DNA of 26,782 nt, from contig JAEXNA010000154.1 in assembly GCA_023447635.1 (NCBI GenBank), forward strand, positions 1 through 26,782. Direction: 5' to 3'. Positions within the stretch are counted from its first letter, which is position 1; each line of letters starts with the position of its first letter. Made by a program: the position numbers and the translations under genes. The notes below the pieces were generated by a model. That model searched no databases and was not told the origin of the DNA. It saw only the letters and a list, made by a program, of their open reading frames with translations. This DNA is from Vulcanimicrobiota bacterium (lineage in GTDB: Bacteria > Vulcanimicrobiota > Xenobia > Xenobiales > JADMJV01). Shown here one piece after another: positions 7,400 through 13,234 of the stretch.

Positions 7400-7627
7400 A
7401 TGAAAGAAGTGACCATTCACGAGGCCAAAACCCATCTCTCCGCCCTGGTCCGATCCGTCGAAGCGGGAGAGTCGATCCTGGTCAAAAGAGGCCAGGTAGC
7501 CGTGGCCAAGCTTGTTCCGATCGAGCAACCGCTGGCGTCCAGGACCCTTGGCCAGTGGAAAGGGCAGATCCAAATCGCGGAAGACTTCGATAGCACACCG
7601 CCCGAACTGCTGGAGTTTTTCGAGTGA
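7400..7627 (+). CDS. Phd/YefM-family antitoxin
   Basis: The 75-residue protein MKEVTIHEAKTHLSALVRSV... is a typical Phd/YefM antitoxin. Its N-terminal DNA-binding domain (EAKTHLSALVRSVEAGESIL, then VKRGQVAVAKLVPI at about 30-43) is followed by a C-terminal tail (GQIQIAEDFDSTPPELLEFF) that wraps the VapC-type toxin. Length matches the family. The stop TGA overlaps the toxin start in GTGA, so the pair is translationally coupled. Such antitoxins repress their own operon. The coding sequence looks intact, but its partner is truncated, so the pair is probably not a working toxin-antitoxin system. An ATG at 7400 with an AATGAAACA lead gives no strong ribosome site. Confidence 0.9.
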   Translation: MKEVTIHEAKTHLSALVRSVEAGESILVKRGQVAVAKLVPIEQPLASRTLGQWKGQIQIAEDFDSTPPELLEFFE

Positions 7628-7887
7628 ACCTGCTCCTCGACACTCACGTCTGGCTCTGGAGCGTCTCCGAGCCCGAACGCCTTGGACCCGAAACTAGCAA
7701 ACTCTTACAAAATAGCGATAACGAAGTCTACCTGTCGGCCGTATCCAGCTGGGAAGCCGGCATAAAGGTCTCGTTGGGCAAACTCGCGATTCCGACGTCC
7801 CTCGAAAACCTCGTGGAATCCAGCCTTAGGGTCAACCACTTTCGCAGCCAAAGACATTCCGGTTCATATCCCGAGCAAGTTCCTTGA
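7624..7887 (+). pseudogene. truncated VapC-type PIN-domain toxin
   Basis: The 87-residue reading starts at a GTG inside the antitoxin stop. It has the PIN-domain opening MNLLLDTHVWLWSVSEPERL, with first metal ligand Asp6, and the helix YLSAVSSWEAGIKVSLGKL carrying conserved Glu43. Toxins of this PIN type are about 125 residues, with further acidic residues (HRDPFDRLL, then a final D in the VTAD motif). All of that is absent. From about VNHF (near 7840) the sequence is the antisense of a secretin-like gene, so the last 15 or so residues are unrelated read-through. The metal site cannot form, and RNase activity should be lost. The break is discussed under findings. Confidence 0.85.
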
Positions 7888-8005
7888 CCACATCGACGAT
7901 GTCCGCGCGAACATACGATCTGGTCACTCGCTTCTGTGGCTCTGCCCACCCAGCGCCCGCCAGAAGAAGCCACAACAAGACCCAACGACCCATCCCTCGC
8001 ATCAT
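7832..8005 (-). pseudogene. N-terminal remnant of a second secretin-like protein
   Basis: Reading the minus strand from the ATG at 8005 gives a signal peptide (GRWVLLWLLLAGAGWA) followed by EPQKRVTRSYVRADIVDVVK and ELARDMNRNVF. This lines up with EPQKRVTRSFVGAELREVLQ and TLAGDMNRQIY of the intact gene at 5258-6010. After NVF the frame slips by one base: the next frame reads LAAKVVDP, close to the family's 'AKVNGxVT'. A stop then occurs at 7832. Homology ends near 7837, where the tail of the VapC gene begins. Only about 57 of 250 residues survive. It keeps the upstream block found before the intact copy. Confidence 0.8.
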
Positions 8006-8024
8006 CGTACCTTCTCCACCCTCA

Positions 8025-8039
8025 CTCCGTCGCCTTGCC
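8025..8039 (-). promoter_or_regulatory. upstream block shared with the intact secretin-like gene
   Basis: CTCCGTCGCCTTGCC lies 20 bp before the remnant's ATG and is identical to 6033-6047, which lies 23 bp before the intact gene's ATG. Flanking bases also match (CCACC to its left). It may be part of a promoter or leader carried along in the duplication. Confidence 0.5.
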
Positions 8040-8054
8040 CCGACTCTCTTTACC

Positions 8055-8077
8055 GCGAGTCCCTACTGGGGACTCGC
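8055..8077. repeat. 9-bp perfect hairpin of the GTCCC/GGGAC family
   Basis: GCGAGTCCC (8055-8063) and GGGACTCGC (8069-8077) are perfect complements around a TACTG loop. The core GTCCCTACTGGGGA also occurs, reading on the minus strand, in the elements at 24035-24071 and, with one change, at 25531-25567. It has no T-run, so it is probably not an ordinary terminator. Confidence 0.7.
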
Positions 8078-8190
8078 AACCCTAATGCCCACAGAAGTTA
8101 CCGCAGATTGTGCTGCAACTCTGCTGGCGGGCCAACAGCGACCAACTCCCCGCACAGGAAACTTTGCCATGCAAAGCAAACTGCAACTCC

Positions 8191-8673
8191 ATGACCGAGC
8201 ACGCCCTGTTACGCAGAATCCGCTGGACCACAGCGCTCTTCATCCTCGGCCTCGTCCTCAGCGGCGTCACCGCCATCCCCCTCATCCCCGAACTCGACTG
8301 GCTCCTCTCCCTCAGCGGAAAAGACGGCCCGCTCCTCTCCTGGGTCGCCGAAGTCCGCGACGCCCTCGTCCTCACCGACGCCGCCTACCCCTACCTCGCC
8401 TACGGAACCGACTGGCTGGCCTTCGGACACTTCGTCATCGCCCTCGCCTTCGTCGGAGCCTGGCGCGACCCCGTCCGCAACATCTGGCTCTTCGAGTTCG
8501 GCATGATCGCCTGCGTCCTCGTCCTACCCTACGCCCTCGCCTTTGGCGAACTCCGGGATATCCCACTCGCCTGGAGAGGCATCGACAGCCTCTTCGGAAT
8601 CCTCGGCATCCTCCCGCTGTGGTACAGCCACCGACTCACACGCCAACTCGAACAAGCGAGGAGAAACCCTTGA
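8191..8673 (+). CDS. small multi-pass inner-membrane protein
   Basis: The ATG at 8191 gives 160 residues (MTEHALLRRIRWTTALFILG...). There are four hydrophobic segments: about 11-31 (TTALFILGLVLSGVTAIPLI), 73-92 (YGTDWLAFGHFVIALAFVGA), 100-122 (IWLFEFGMIACVLVLPYALA) and 132-148 (IDSLFGILGILPLWYSHRL). The basic N-terminus suggests an inside start. I have seen proteins of this length and opening ('RRIRWxTALFxxGLxLSGVTAxPL') annotated only as hypothetical membrane proteins. It lacks charged or metal-binding motifs that would indicate transport or catalysis. Its stop overlaps the TTG start of the next gene in TTGA, so the two are translationally coupled. A longer reading from 8110 adds an implausible Cys-rich leader and is rejected. 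Confidence 0.82.
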   Translation: MTEHALLRRIRWTTALFILGLVLSGVTAIPLIPELDWLLSLSGKDGPLLSWVAEVRDALVLTDAAYPYLAYGTDWLAFGHFVIALAFVGAWRDPVRNIWLFEFGMIACVLVLPYALAFGELRDIPLAWRGIDSLFGILGILPLWYSHRLTRQLEQARRNP

Positions 8674-9014
8674 AACTCAAGGTCCTGAACCGAATCCGAC
8701 ACGGCGACGAAATCGCCGCCGAAATCCAGCACGAGAACCCGGGATATCGCAAGTGGGTCTCCATATTCGTGCCTGAACCCCGCGACCCGCGAAGTTATGA
8801 CTACAAGCCGATCACCCACAAGTTCGAGATCCAAGTCCTTGAACAAGAGTGGTACGCCGACGAACTTGACTTCCATGAAGAAGGGTTCAACATTCTCGCC
8901 GTCTACGAACTCGAAGACGAAGAAGCCATGCTCGCCCAGGCCGCCAAGCTTGTTCCCTCTACGGACTTTTTCGACGTCCCGTGGCGGGCCTTTAACTTCG
9001 TCTCCCCCGAATGA
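8670..9014 (+). CDS. hypothetical protein coupled to the membrane protein
   Basis: Starting at TTG 8670 gives 114 residues. A GAGGAG at 8658-8663 sits six bases upstream, and the start overlaps the preceding stop, which together decide the start. The protein is soluble and rich in charged and aromatic residues (LKVLNRIRHGDEIAAEIQHE, KWVSIFVPEPRDPRSYDYKP, EQEWYADELDFHEEGFNILA). It is probably alpha/beta. I do not recognise a family. Close coupling suggests it works with, or is produced in proportion to, the membrane protein. The same frame is open upstream across the membrane gene only because that gene is GC-rich; that part is not coding. Confidence 0.7.
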   Translation: MKLKVLNRIRHGDEIAAEIQHENPGYRKWVSIFVPEPRDPRSYDYKPITHKFEIQVLEQEWYADELDFHEEGFNILAVYELEDEEAMLAQAAKLVPSTDFFDVPWRAFNFVSPE

Positions 9015-9038
9015 GACACGGCGTGCTAGAATAGAGCC

Positions 9039-9578
9039 ATGTTTGGTCTGGCGCAGCACGAAAAGTACACCTACCAGCACTATCTGCTCCTGCCCGAGGG
9101 AGACCGCCGTGAACTGATCGAAGGAGAGCTGTTGATGACGCCAGCGCCCAACGAGAAGCACCAGCGAGCCGTTCGAAACCTTGGCACCGACCTGCACCTG
9201 TACCTCGAGCAGAGTTCGCTGGGTACCGTCTACTTCGCCCCATTCGATGTCATCCTCGATGATCATAACGTCGTCCAGCCCGACCTCCTGATCGTCCTCC
9301 AGCCCCGCCTGAATCAGATCCACCCTGAAGGCCTCCGCGGGGCGCCAGACATCGTGGTAGAGGTCCTCTCTCCCGCCACATCGTCTCGCGATCGCATCTA
9401 CAAGCGCTTCCAATATTTCCGCTTCGGAGTCCAGGAATACTGGATCGTCGACCCCACCAACGACTCGCTCGAACAGTACCGCCGGGGCGCCGAAGATTTC
9501 GAAGGCGAGAGGGTCGACGAACTCTCCTCCGCCCTCCTTCCCCAGTTCGCCGCCTCTGCCGCGAGGGTCTTCCGCTAA
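9039..9578 (+). CDS. Uma2-family endonuclease-like protein (DUF820, PD-(D/E)XK fold)
   Basis: The 179-residue protein shows the full Uma2 pattern: YTYQHYLLLPEGDRRELIEG at the start with conserved Glu, HQRAVRNLGTDLHLYL, then the nuclease core NVVQPDLLIV (Asp) and APDIVVEVLSPAT (Glu), and finally KRFQYFRFGVQEYWIVDPTN. These are the family's metal-binding and fold positions. The length (about 180) is normal. Uma2 proteins occur in many copies in cyanobacteria, chloroflexi and planctomycetes. They adopt a restriction-endonuclease-like fold, but their cellular job is unproven; some are thought to be mobile or solitary nucleases. The gene stands alone 24 bp after the hypothetical gene and may be co-transcribed. 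A palindromic repeat lies downstream. Confidence 0.93.
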   Translation: MFGLAQHEKYTYQHYLLLPEGDRRELIEGELLMTPAPNEKHQRAVRNLGTDLHLYLEQSSLGTVYFAPFDVILDDHNVVQPDLLIVLQPRLNQIHPEGLRGAPDIVVEVLSPATSSRDRIYKRFQYFRFGVQEYWIVDPTNDSLEQYRRGAEDFEGERVDELSSALLPQFAASAARVFR

Positions 9579-9730
9579 GGACGAAGACCCCGACGCCATC
9601 TGGTACTCCTCGCTGCTGGACGTTCAGGGGGAGGAAGACCCGGAAGGGAAGGTGGAGGTGGAGACTCCAGCGCCCCCCTCCAACCGCCGCCCCTACCCCC
9701 GCCGACGCCCCCGCCTCACCTCCCCATGAA

Positions 9731-9780
9731 ATTTGCAACAAAAATGCCGGCAAATTTGCCGGCATTCTCGTCGCAAAAGT
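9731..9780. repeat. dispersed element with a 24-bp perfect palindrome
   Basis: Positions 9743-9766 read identically on both strands: AATGCCGGCAAA and its complement TTTGCCGGCATT joined without a spacer. The flanks TTTGCAACAAA (left) and CGTCGCAAAAG (right) resemble those of two other intergenic copies, at 21241-21290 and 25481-25520. It lies in the 237-bp gap between the convergent Uma2 and exported-protein genes and could act as a bidirectional stop or a folded RNA. The rest of that gap is C/G-rich with no other feature. Confidence 0.75.
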
Positions 9781-9815
9781 CCTCGATCGAACCCGCGAAT
9801 ATGTCCACCGAAAGC

Positions 9816-10652
9816 CTACCGGGCCGTCAGCGGCAGGTACTCGCCTTCCTTACTGACCACCTGGCCTACGTGCTCGACCTCGACGCGGTACTCCGAGGGA
9901 ACCGCCCAGCCGTCCGTCCCCGTCAGCCCCAGCGCCTTCGAGCCGCCCATGCTGTCACGCACCAGCGAGTTCCCCGCCAGGATCTTCTCCACGCTCTGCT
10001 CGTAGGCCAGCTTCCACTCCGTCGCCCCCTTCGGACGCACGAAGAAACGGAACTTCACATCGCGCAAAACGCGGCTCTCCAGGTTACGAATCCGAGCGCC
10101 CATATGGGTCAGGAACAGCGTCTGCCCACCCACCTCGAAGCGCACGTTGTCGATCTCTAGCTTACCCGGCACCGTGTCCGGCCCCGGATTCACCCACGTC
10201 GGCACCGGCTTCAAAGCGAAGCCGTCCTTCTCCGTTAAACTCGCCGGCCGCCCCGTCTGCTTCAAAAAAGCGTTCACGATAGCCGGACCGTGACCCACCT
10301 TAGCGTTGCGCACGATGGCGTCGCCCAGCACCTTCTTCGGACCGAAACGAGCCGGATTCCCCCACTCGACCACGCACATCACAGGACAGTCCTCGGCGCG
10401 GAAACCCAGTCGAGCCAGCGCCTGGCTTTCCGCCTCGGAGTCCGCGTAACCCGCGAACTGGATCGGCATCTCGTCCAGGGACAGACCCAGCTCCGTCCGC
10501 AGCCTGGTCAGCTCGCTCGCCAACCCGGCCTGCGTCGCATCGTTCTCCCGATGCTCCGTAACCACCAGCAACACCGTCTTGCCGTCCAGCTCCCCAGCGC
10601 TCGCCAGCCCCGTCATCATAAAAAGTAATACCAAGCAAACCCAGCGTTTCAT
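9816..10652 (-). CDS. exported hypothetical protein, possible two-domain
   Basis: The ATG at 10652 gives 278 residues. GGAGG lies six bases upstream, which decides this start over the one 33 bases earlier. A signal peptide (MKRWVCLVLLFMMTGLASAG) is clear. The N-terminal half (about 20-135) begins GKTVLLVVTEHRENDATQAG and contains RAEDCPVMCVVEWGNP. It looks like an alpha/beta domain with a pair of cysteines three residues apart. The C-terminal half (about 165-278) has the beta-rich FxLyD-like pattern of exported proteins (HMGARIRNLESRVLRDVKFR, then FFVRPKGATEWKLAYEQ). I cannot name the family. It sits back to back with the secreted amidase, so both may share a divergent control region of about 110 bp. 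Confidence 0.75.
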   Translation of the reverse strand: MKRWVCLVLLFMMTGLASAGELDGKTVLLVVTEHRENDATQAGLASELTRLRTELGLSLDEMPIQFAGYADSEAESQALARLGFRAEDCPVMCVVEWGNPARFGPKKVLGDAIVRNAKVGHGPAIVNAFLKQTGRPASLTEKDGFALKPVPTWVNPGPDTVPGKLEIDNVRFEVGGQTLFLTHMGARIRNLESRVLRDVKFRFFVRPKGATEWKLAYEQSVEKILAGNSLVRDSMGGSKALGLTGTDGWAVPSEYRVEVEHVGQVVSKEGEYLPLTAR

Positions 10653-10763
10653 CGCACCTCCAAAAATCTCGGCTCGCCCCCACACCAGCCCTTGAACCGT
10701 CCACCCTCCAACCCGATTCCCCCAGCCGGAAGAAAAGCGCCAGGCGCGAACAGCCCTTTCAAG

Positions 10764-11366
10764 ATGGCTACAAGCTCCCTCAACAGCTCCCTCCTCATCG
10801 CCGCGACCGCGATCGCGCTCCTCTTCCCAACGGCCGCCCAGGCGCAGCCCGCCATCACCCCCGCCGCCGCCTGGGGCTCCACCCCCAAACCGTTCCCCGA
10901 CCGGATGCGCCAGACCCCAAAACTCATCGTCCTACACCACGAAGGCGTCGCCTGGAAGCCTGGCACCGACCCGAAGAGCAAGCTCAAGAAGCTGCAAACC
11001 TGGGGGCTGGCCGAGAAAGGCTGGCTCGACGTCCCCTACCATTACGCCATCGCCCCCGACGGACAGATCCTTGAAGGCCCAGACATCCATTACCGCCCCG
11101 ACTCCAACACCAACTACAACCTCGACGGAGTGCTCAACGTCGAACTCATGGGCAACTTCGAGACCGACAAAGTCACCCCCGACCAGCTCGAATCGCTGGT
11201 CAGCCTGCTGGCCTACCTGTGCCAAGAGTACGGCATCGACCCCGACAGCCTGACCTCTCACCGACTCCAGGCCCCAGGCCAGACCGTCTGCCCCGGAGAG
11301 CATCTGCAGCGCTACCTCGACGGCCCTCTCAAAGACTGGGTGAAAACCTCGCCGTTGACAAAATGA
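10764..11366 (+). CDS. secreted N-acetylmuramoyl-L-alanine amidase / peptidoglycan recognition protein
   Basis: Started at the ATG at 10764 the protein has 200 residues and a typical signal peptide (LIAATAIALLFPTAAQAQ, cleavage near 27-28). The mature part is a single amidase_2/PGRP domain. LIVLHHEGV supplies zinc ligand His58, PYHYAIAPDGQILEG holds the catalytic-type Tyr near 92, and TSHRLQAPGQTVCPGEHL supplies His166 and Cys176. All zinc ligands are present, so it should cleave the bond between muramic acid and L-alanine in peptidoglycan, in the periplasm or outside the cell. A start 72 bases earlier would bury the signal peptide and is less likely. The end of the gene contains the promoter of the following TetR gene. 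Confidence 0.9.
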   Translation: MATSSLNSSLLIAATAIALLFPTAAQAQPAITPAAAWGSTPKPFPDRMRQTPKLIVLHHEGVAWKPGTDPKSKLKKLQTWGLAEKGWLDVPYHYAIAPDGQILEGPDIHYRPDSNTNYNLDGVLNVELMGNFETDKVTPDQLESLVSLLAYLCQEYGIDPDSLTSHRLQAPGQTVCPGEHLQRYLDGPLKDWVKTSPLTK

Positions 11367-11391
11367 ACACGTTCAAACATGAATATGTTCA
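11355..11391 (+). promoter_or_regulatory. promoter with two tandem TGAA...TTCA operators for the TetR operon
   Basis: TTGACA (11355-11360) is a consensus -35 box inside the last codons of the amidase gene. Two like inverted repeats follow, TGAACACGTTCA (11364-11375) and TGAATATGTTCA (11380-11391), 16 bp apart. The second covers where a -10 box would lie (weak matches around 11378-11386) and ends directly at the GTG start of the regulator. This looks like an autoregulatory site. The -10 is not convincing by consensus. Confidence 0.6.
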
Positions 11392-11967
11392 GTGAGCCTC
11401 AGAGAACAACACAAAGCCGATAAACGCGACCGTATCCTCTCCGCCGCGCGCCAACGTTTCATCGAAGACGGATTCGACAGCACCACCATCCGCGCCATCG
11501 CCAGGGACGCCGGCGTCGCCGTCGGCACCGTCCTTCTCTACGCCAACAGCAAGCACGAACTGCTCCAGGACGTCTGGCGCCAGGAGATCGTCCCCGTGGT
11601 GGACCGGGCCATCGCCGACGCGAAAGGCCAGCCCACGCGACCCTCGCTGACGGCACTCTTCTCGCCCCTGCTCCAGGCCTACTCGAAACGGCCCGACCTC
11701 GCCCGCGTGGTGGTCAAGGAGCTGCCCTGGCTGCAAGGCGCCGCCTGGCAAAGTCATCTCATCGATCTTCAGCAGTACCTGCAGGCCATCGCCGAAGCGC
11801 TGCAGGGCGCCGTCCCCGAACCCCAGGCCACGGCCGAACTGTTATTCACCGTGTATTACGGCGCCTGCGTTCGCCTGCTGGCACAGACCTCACCGCCGGA
11901 CGCCGACGCAGCCGTCCTGTGGCTAGAGCAGCAGGTCGACATCATCCTGAAGGGGAGCCGGAGATGA
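11392..11967 (+). CDS. TetR-family regulator of the monooxygenase-phosphoketolase cluster
   Basis: A 191-residue TetR protein. The HTH domain occupies residues 10-58 (KRDRILSAARQRFIEDGFDS, then TTIRAIARDAGVAVGTVLLY with recognition helix near 42-51); ligand-domain helices follow. The only in-frame start ahead of the HTH is GTG 11392. It has no ribosome site: upstream are only operators and the promoter. With TTGACA at 11355 the transcript may begin at or next to this codon, making a leaderless message. The stop overlaps the monooxygenase ATG in ATGA, so the two are translationally coupled. It probably represses its own operon through the TGAA...TTCA repeats. The ligand is unknown and could be the substrate of the coupled flavoenzyme. 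Confidence 0.88.
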   Translation: MSLREQHKADKRDRILSAARQRFIEDGFDSTTIRAIARDAGVAVGTVLLYANSKHELLQDVWRQEIVPVVDRAIADAKGQPTRPSLTALFSPLLQAYSKRPDLARVVVKELPWLQGAAWQSHLIDLQQYLQAIAEALQGAVPEPQATAELLFTVYYGACVRLLAQTSPPDADAAVLWLEQQVDIILKGSRR

Positions 11968-13208
11968 AGATCGCGGTGGTTGGAGCCGGAATCGGCGGCC
12001 TGGCGTTCGCCGTCGCCGCCCGACAAAAAGGCCACGAAGTGACCGTGCTGGAGCGTCGCGCCGCGTTCAGCGATGAAGGAGCAGGCATCGTCCTGGGCCC
12101 TAACGTGATGGCGGCGCTGGCGCCGCTGAATCTGGCCCAAGAGATCATCAAAGCCGCCCGCCCGGTCCAAGAGATGAGAATCACCGACGCCAAAGGCGTC
12201 CTGCTGGCGCGCACCCGCTACCGCTCCGCCAGCCTTCCCCACTCCGCCCAGGCGATCCACCGCAGCCGCCTGCACCACATCCTGCGAGACGCCTTTGACG
12301 GAACGCTGCTCCTGAACACCGCCGTCCGCAGCGTGGAGCCAGGGACGATCCACCTCGAAGAAGCCAAGATAACCGCCGACCTGATTGTCGGAGCCGACGG
12401 CATCCGCTCGAGCGTCCGAGAAGCGCTCCACCCCGGACTTCAACCCCGCTACAGCGGCACGACCTGCTGGCGCTTCGTAGCTGAAGGCTGTTGGAGCGAC
12501 CACGTCACCGAGATGTGGGGAGTCGGAAAACGCGTCGGCGTGGTGCCCCTGGCAGCCGACCAGACCTACGTCTTCCTCACCCTCAACGCGCCAAGGAGAG
12601 CACCTGCTCCGTTCCAAACGCTGGAAGAATTTCGACAACTCTGGGCCGAGTTCAAAGGCCCCGCGCGAGGCGCCCTCGACAGCCTCGACGACCTCGCGAA
12701 ACTGCTGCACAACGACCTCGAGGACGGCCTTCCGCAAACCTGGCAAAAGCCCGGAGTCGTCCTGATCGGAGACGCCGCGCACGCCGTCACGCCCAACCTG
12801 GGTCAGGGAGCAGGGCTGGCGATCGAAGACGCCTGCTGCCTGGCTTCCCTCCTGGAGCAACCCCGCGCCCTGGAGCGGTATGAAAAGCTGCGACGCCCCC
12901 GCGCGAGCTGGATCCTCGACCGTTCCTACTCTGTGGGAAAGATGGCTCAACTGCAAGCGCCCTGGCTGTGCTGGCTACGCAACAAAGCCGTGTCATGGAC
13001 CCCCGGCTGGGTGAACCAGGCCGCCATGCAGCGCATCATCCACGACATGTCGGGCGTGCCCGTAGAGAACGGAACCGTCACCGCACAGACGCGGCCCTCT
13101 TTACACAAGGCGGAGCCTCTCGGGCACCTCAACTATCTCCTTAAGGAGAGGCGTCAGCCGGATACCGCATTTCTACCGCGCAAGCTCTTCCAGAGAAGAG
13201 ATCTGTAA
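11964..13208 (+). CDS. FAD-dependent aromatic-ring-hydroxylase-like monooxygenase
   Basis: The 414-residue protein belongs to the group A flavoprotein monooxygenases (UbiH/PHBH/salicylate hydroxylase-like). Visible signatures are the FAD dinucleotide motif VVGAGIGG at 5-12 with ribose-binding Glu30 (VLERR), HRSRLHHIL near 99-107 with conserved Arg, the DG motif LIVGADGIRSSVRE at 140-153, and GD motif VVLIGDAAHAVTPNLGQGAG at 265-284. Such enzymes add one oxygen atom to an organic ring using NAD(P)H and O2. The substrate cannot be read. The last 45 residues after DMSGVPV are not part of the family core and may be an extension. It is coupled to TetR by an ATGA overlap. Phosphoketolase begins 26 bp downstream with its own ribosome site. 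Confidence 0.9.
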   Translation: MKIAVVGAGIGGLAFAVAARQKGHEVTVLERRAAFSDEGAGIVLGPNVMAALAPLNLAQEIIKAARPVQEMRITDAKGVLLARTRYRSASLPHSAQAIHRSRLHHILRDAFDGTLLLNTAVRSVEPGTIHLEEAKITADLIVGADGIRSSVREALHPGLQPRYSGTTCWRFVAEGCWSDHVTEMWGVGKRVGVVPLAADQTYVFLTLNAPRRAPAPFQTLEEFRQLWAEFKGPARGALDSLDDLAKLLHNDLEDGLPQTWQKPGVVLIGDAAHAVTPNLGQGAGLAIEDACCLASLLEQPRALERYEKLRRPRASWILDRSYSVGKMAQLQAPWLCWLRNKAVSWTPGWVNQAAMQRIIHDMSGVPVENGTVTAQTRPSLHKAEPLGHLNYLLKERRQPDTAFLPRKLFQRRDL

Positions 13209-13234
13209 ACTAGTCTGACCTTTTAGGAGACCGC

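Noticed and set aside
8055..8077. Rho-independent terminator
   Set aside because: The hairpin is strong but lacks a T-run on either strand; treated as a repeat instead.
7884..8669. Upstream extension of the hypothetical gene at 8670 into a 376-residue protein
   Set aside because: The extra part is Arg/Pro-rich and out of frame with the membrane protein, whose hydrophobic segments are clear; the ribosome site supports TTG 8670.
8529..9599. Antisense frame of 356 codons across the hypothetical and Uma2 genes
   Set aside because: It covers two separate well-supported sense genes and the gap between them, and shows no family motif.
11856..12956. Antisense frame of 366 codons across the monooxygenase
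   Set aside because: The sense strand has all flavoprotein motifs; the antisense product has none.
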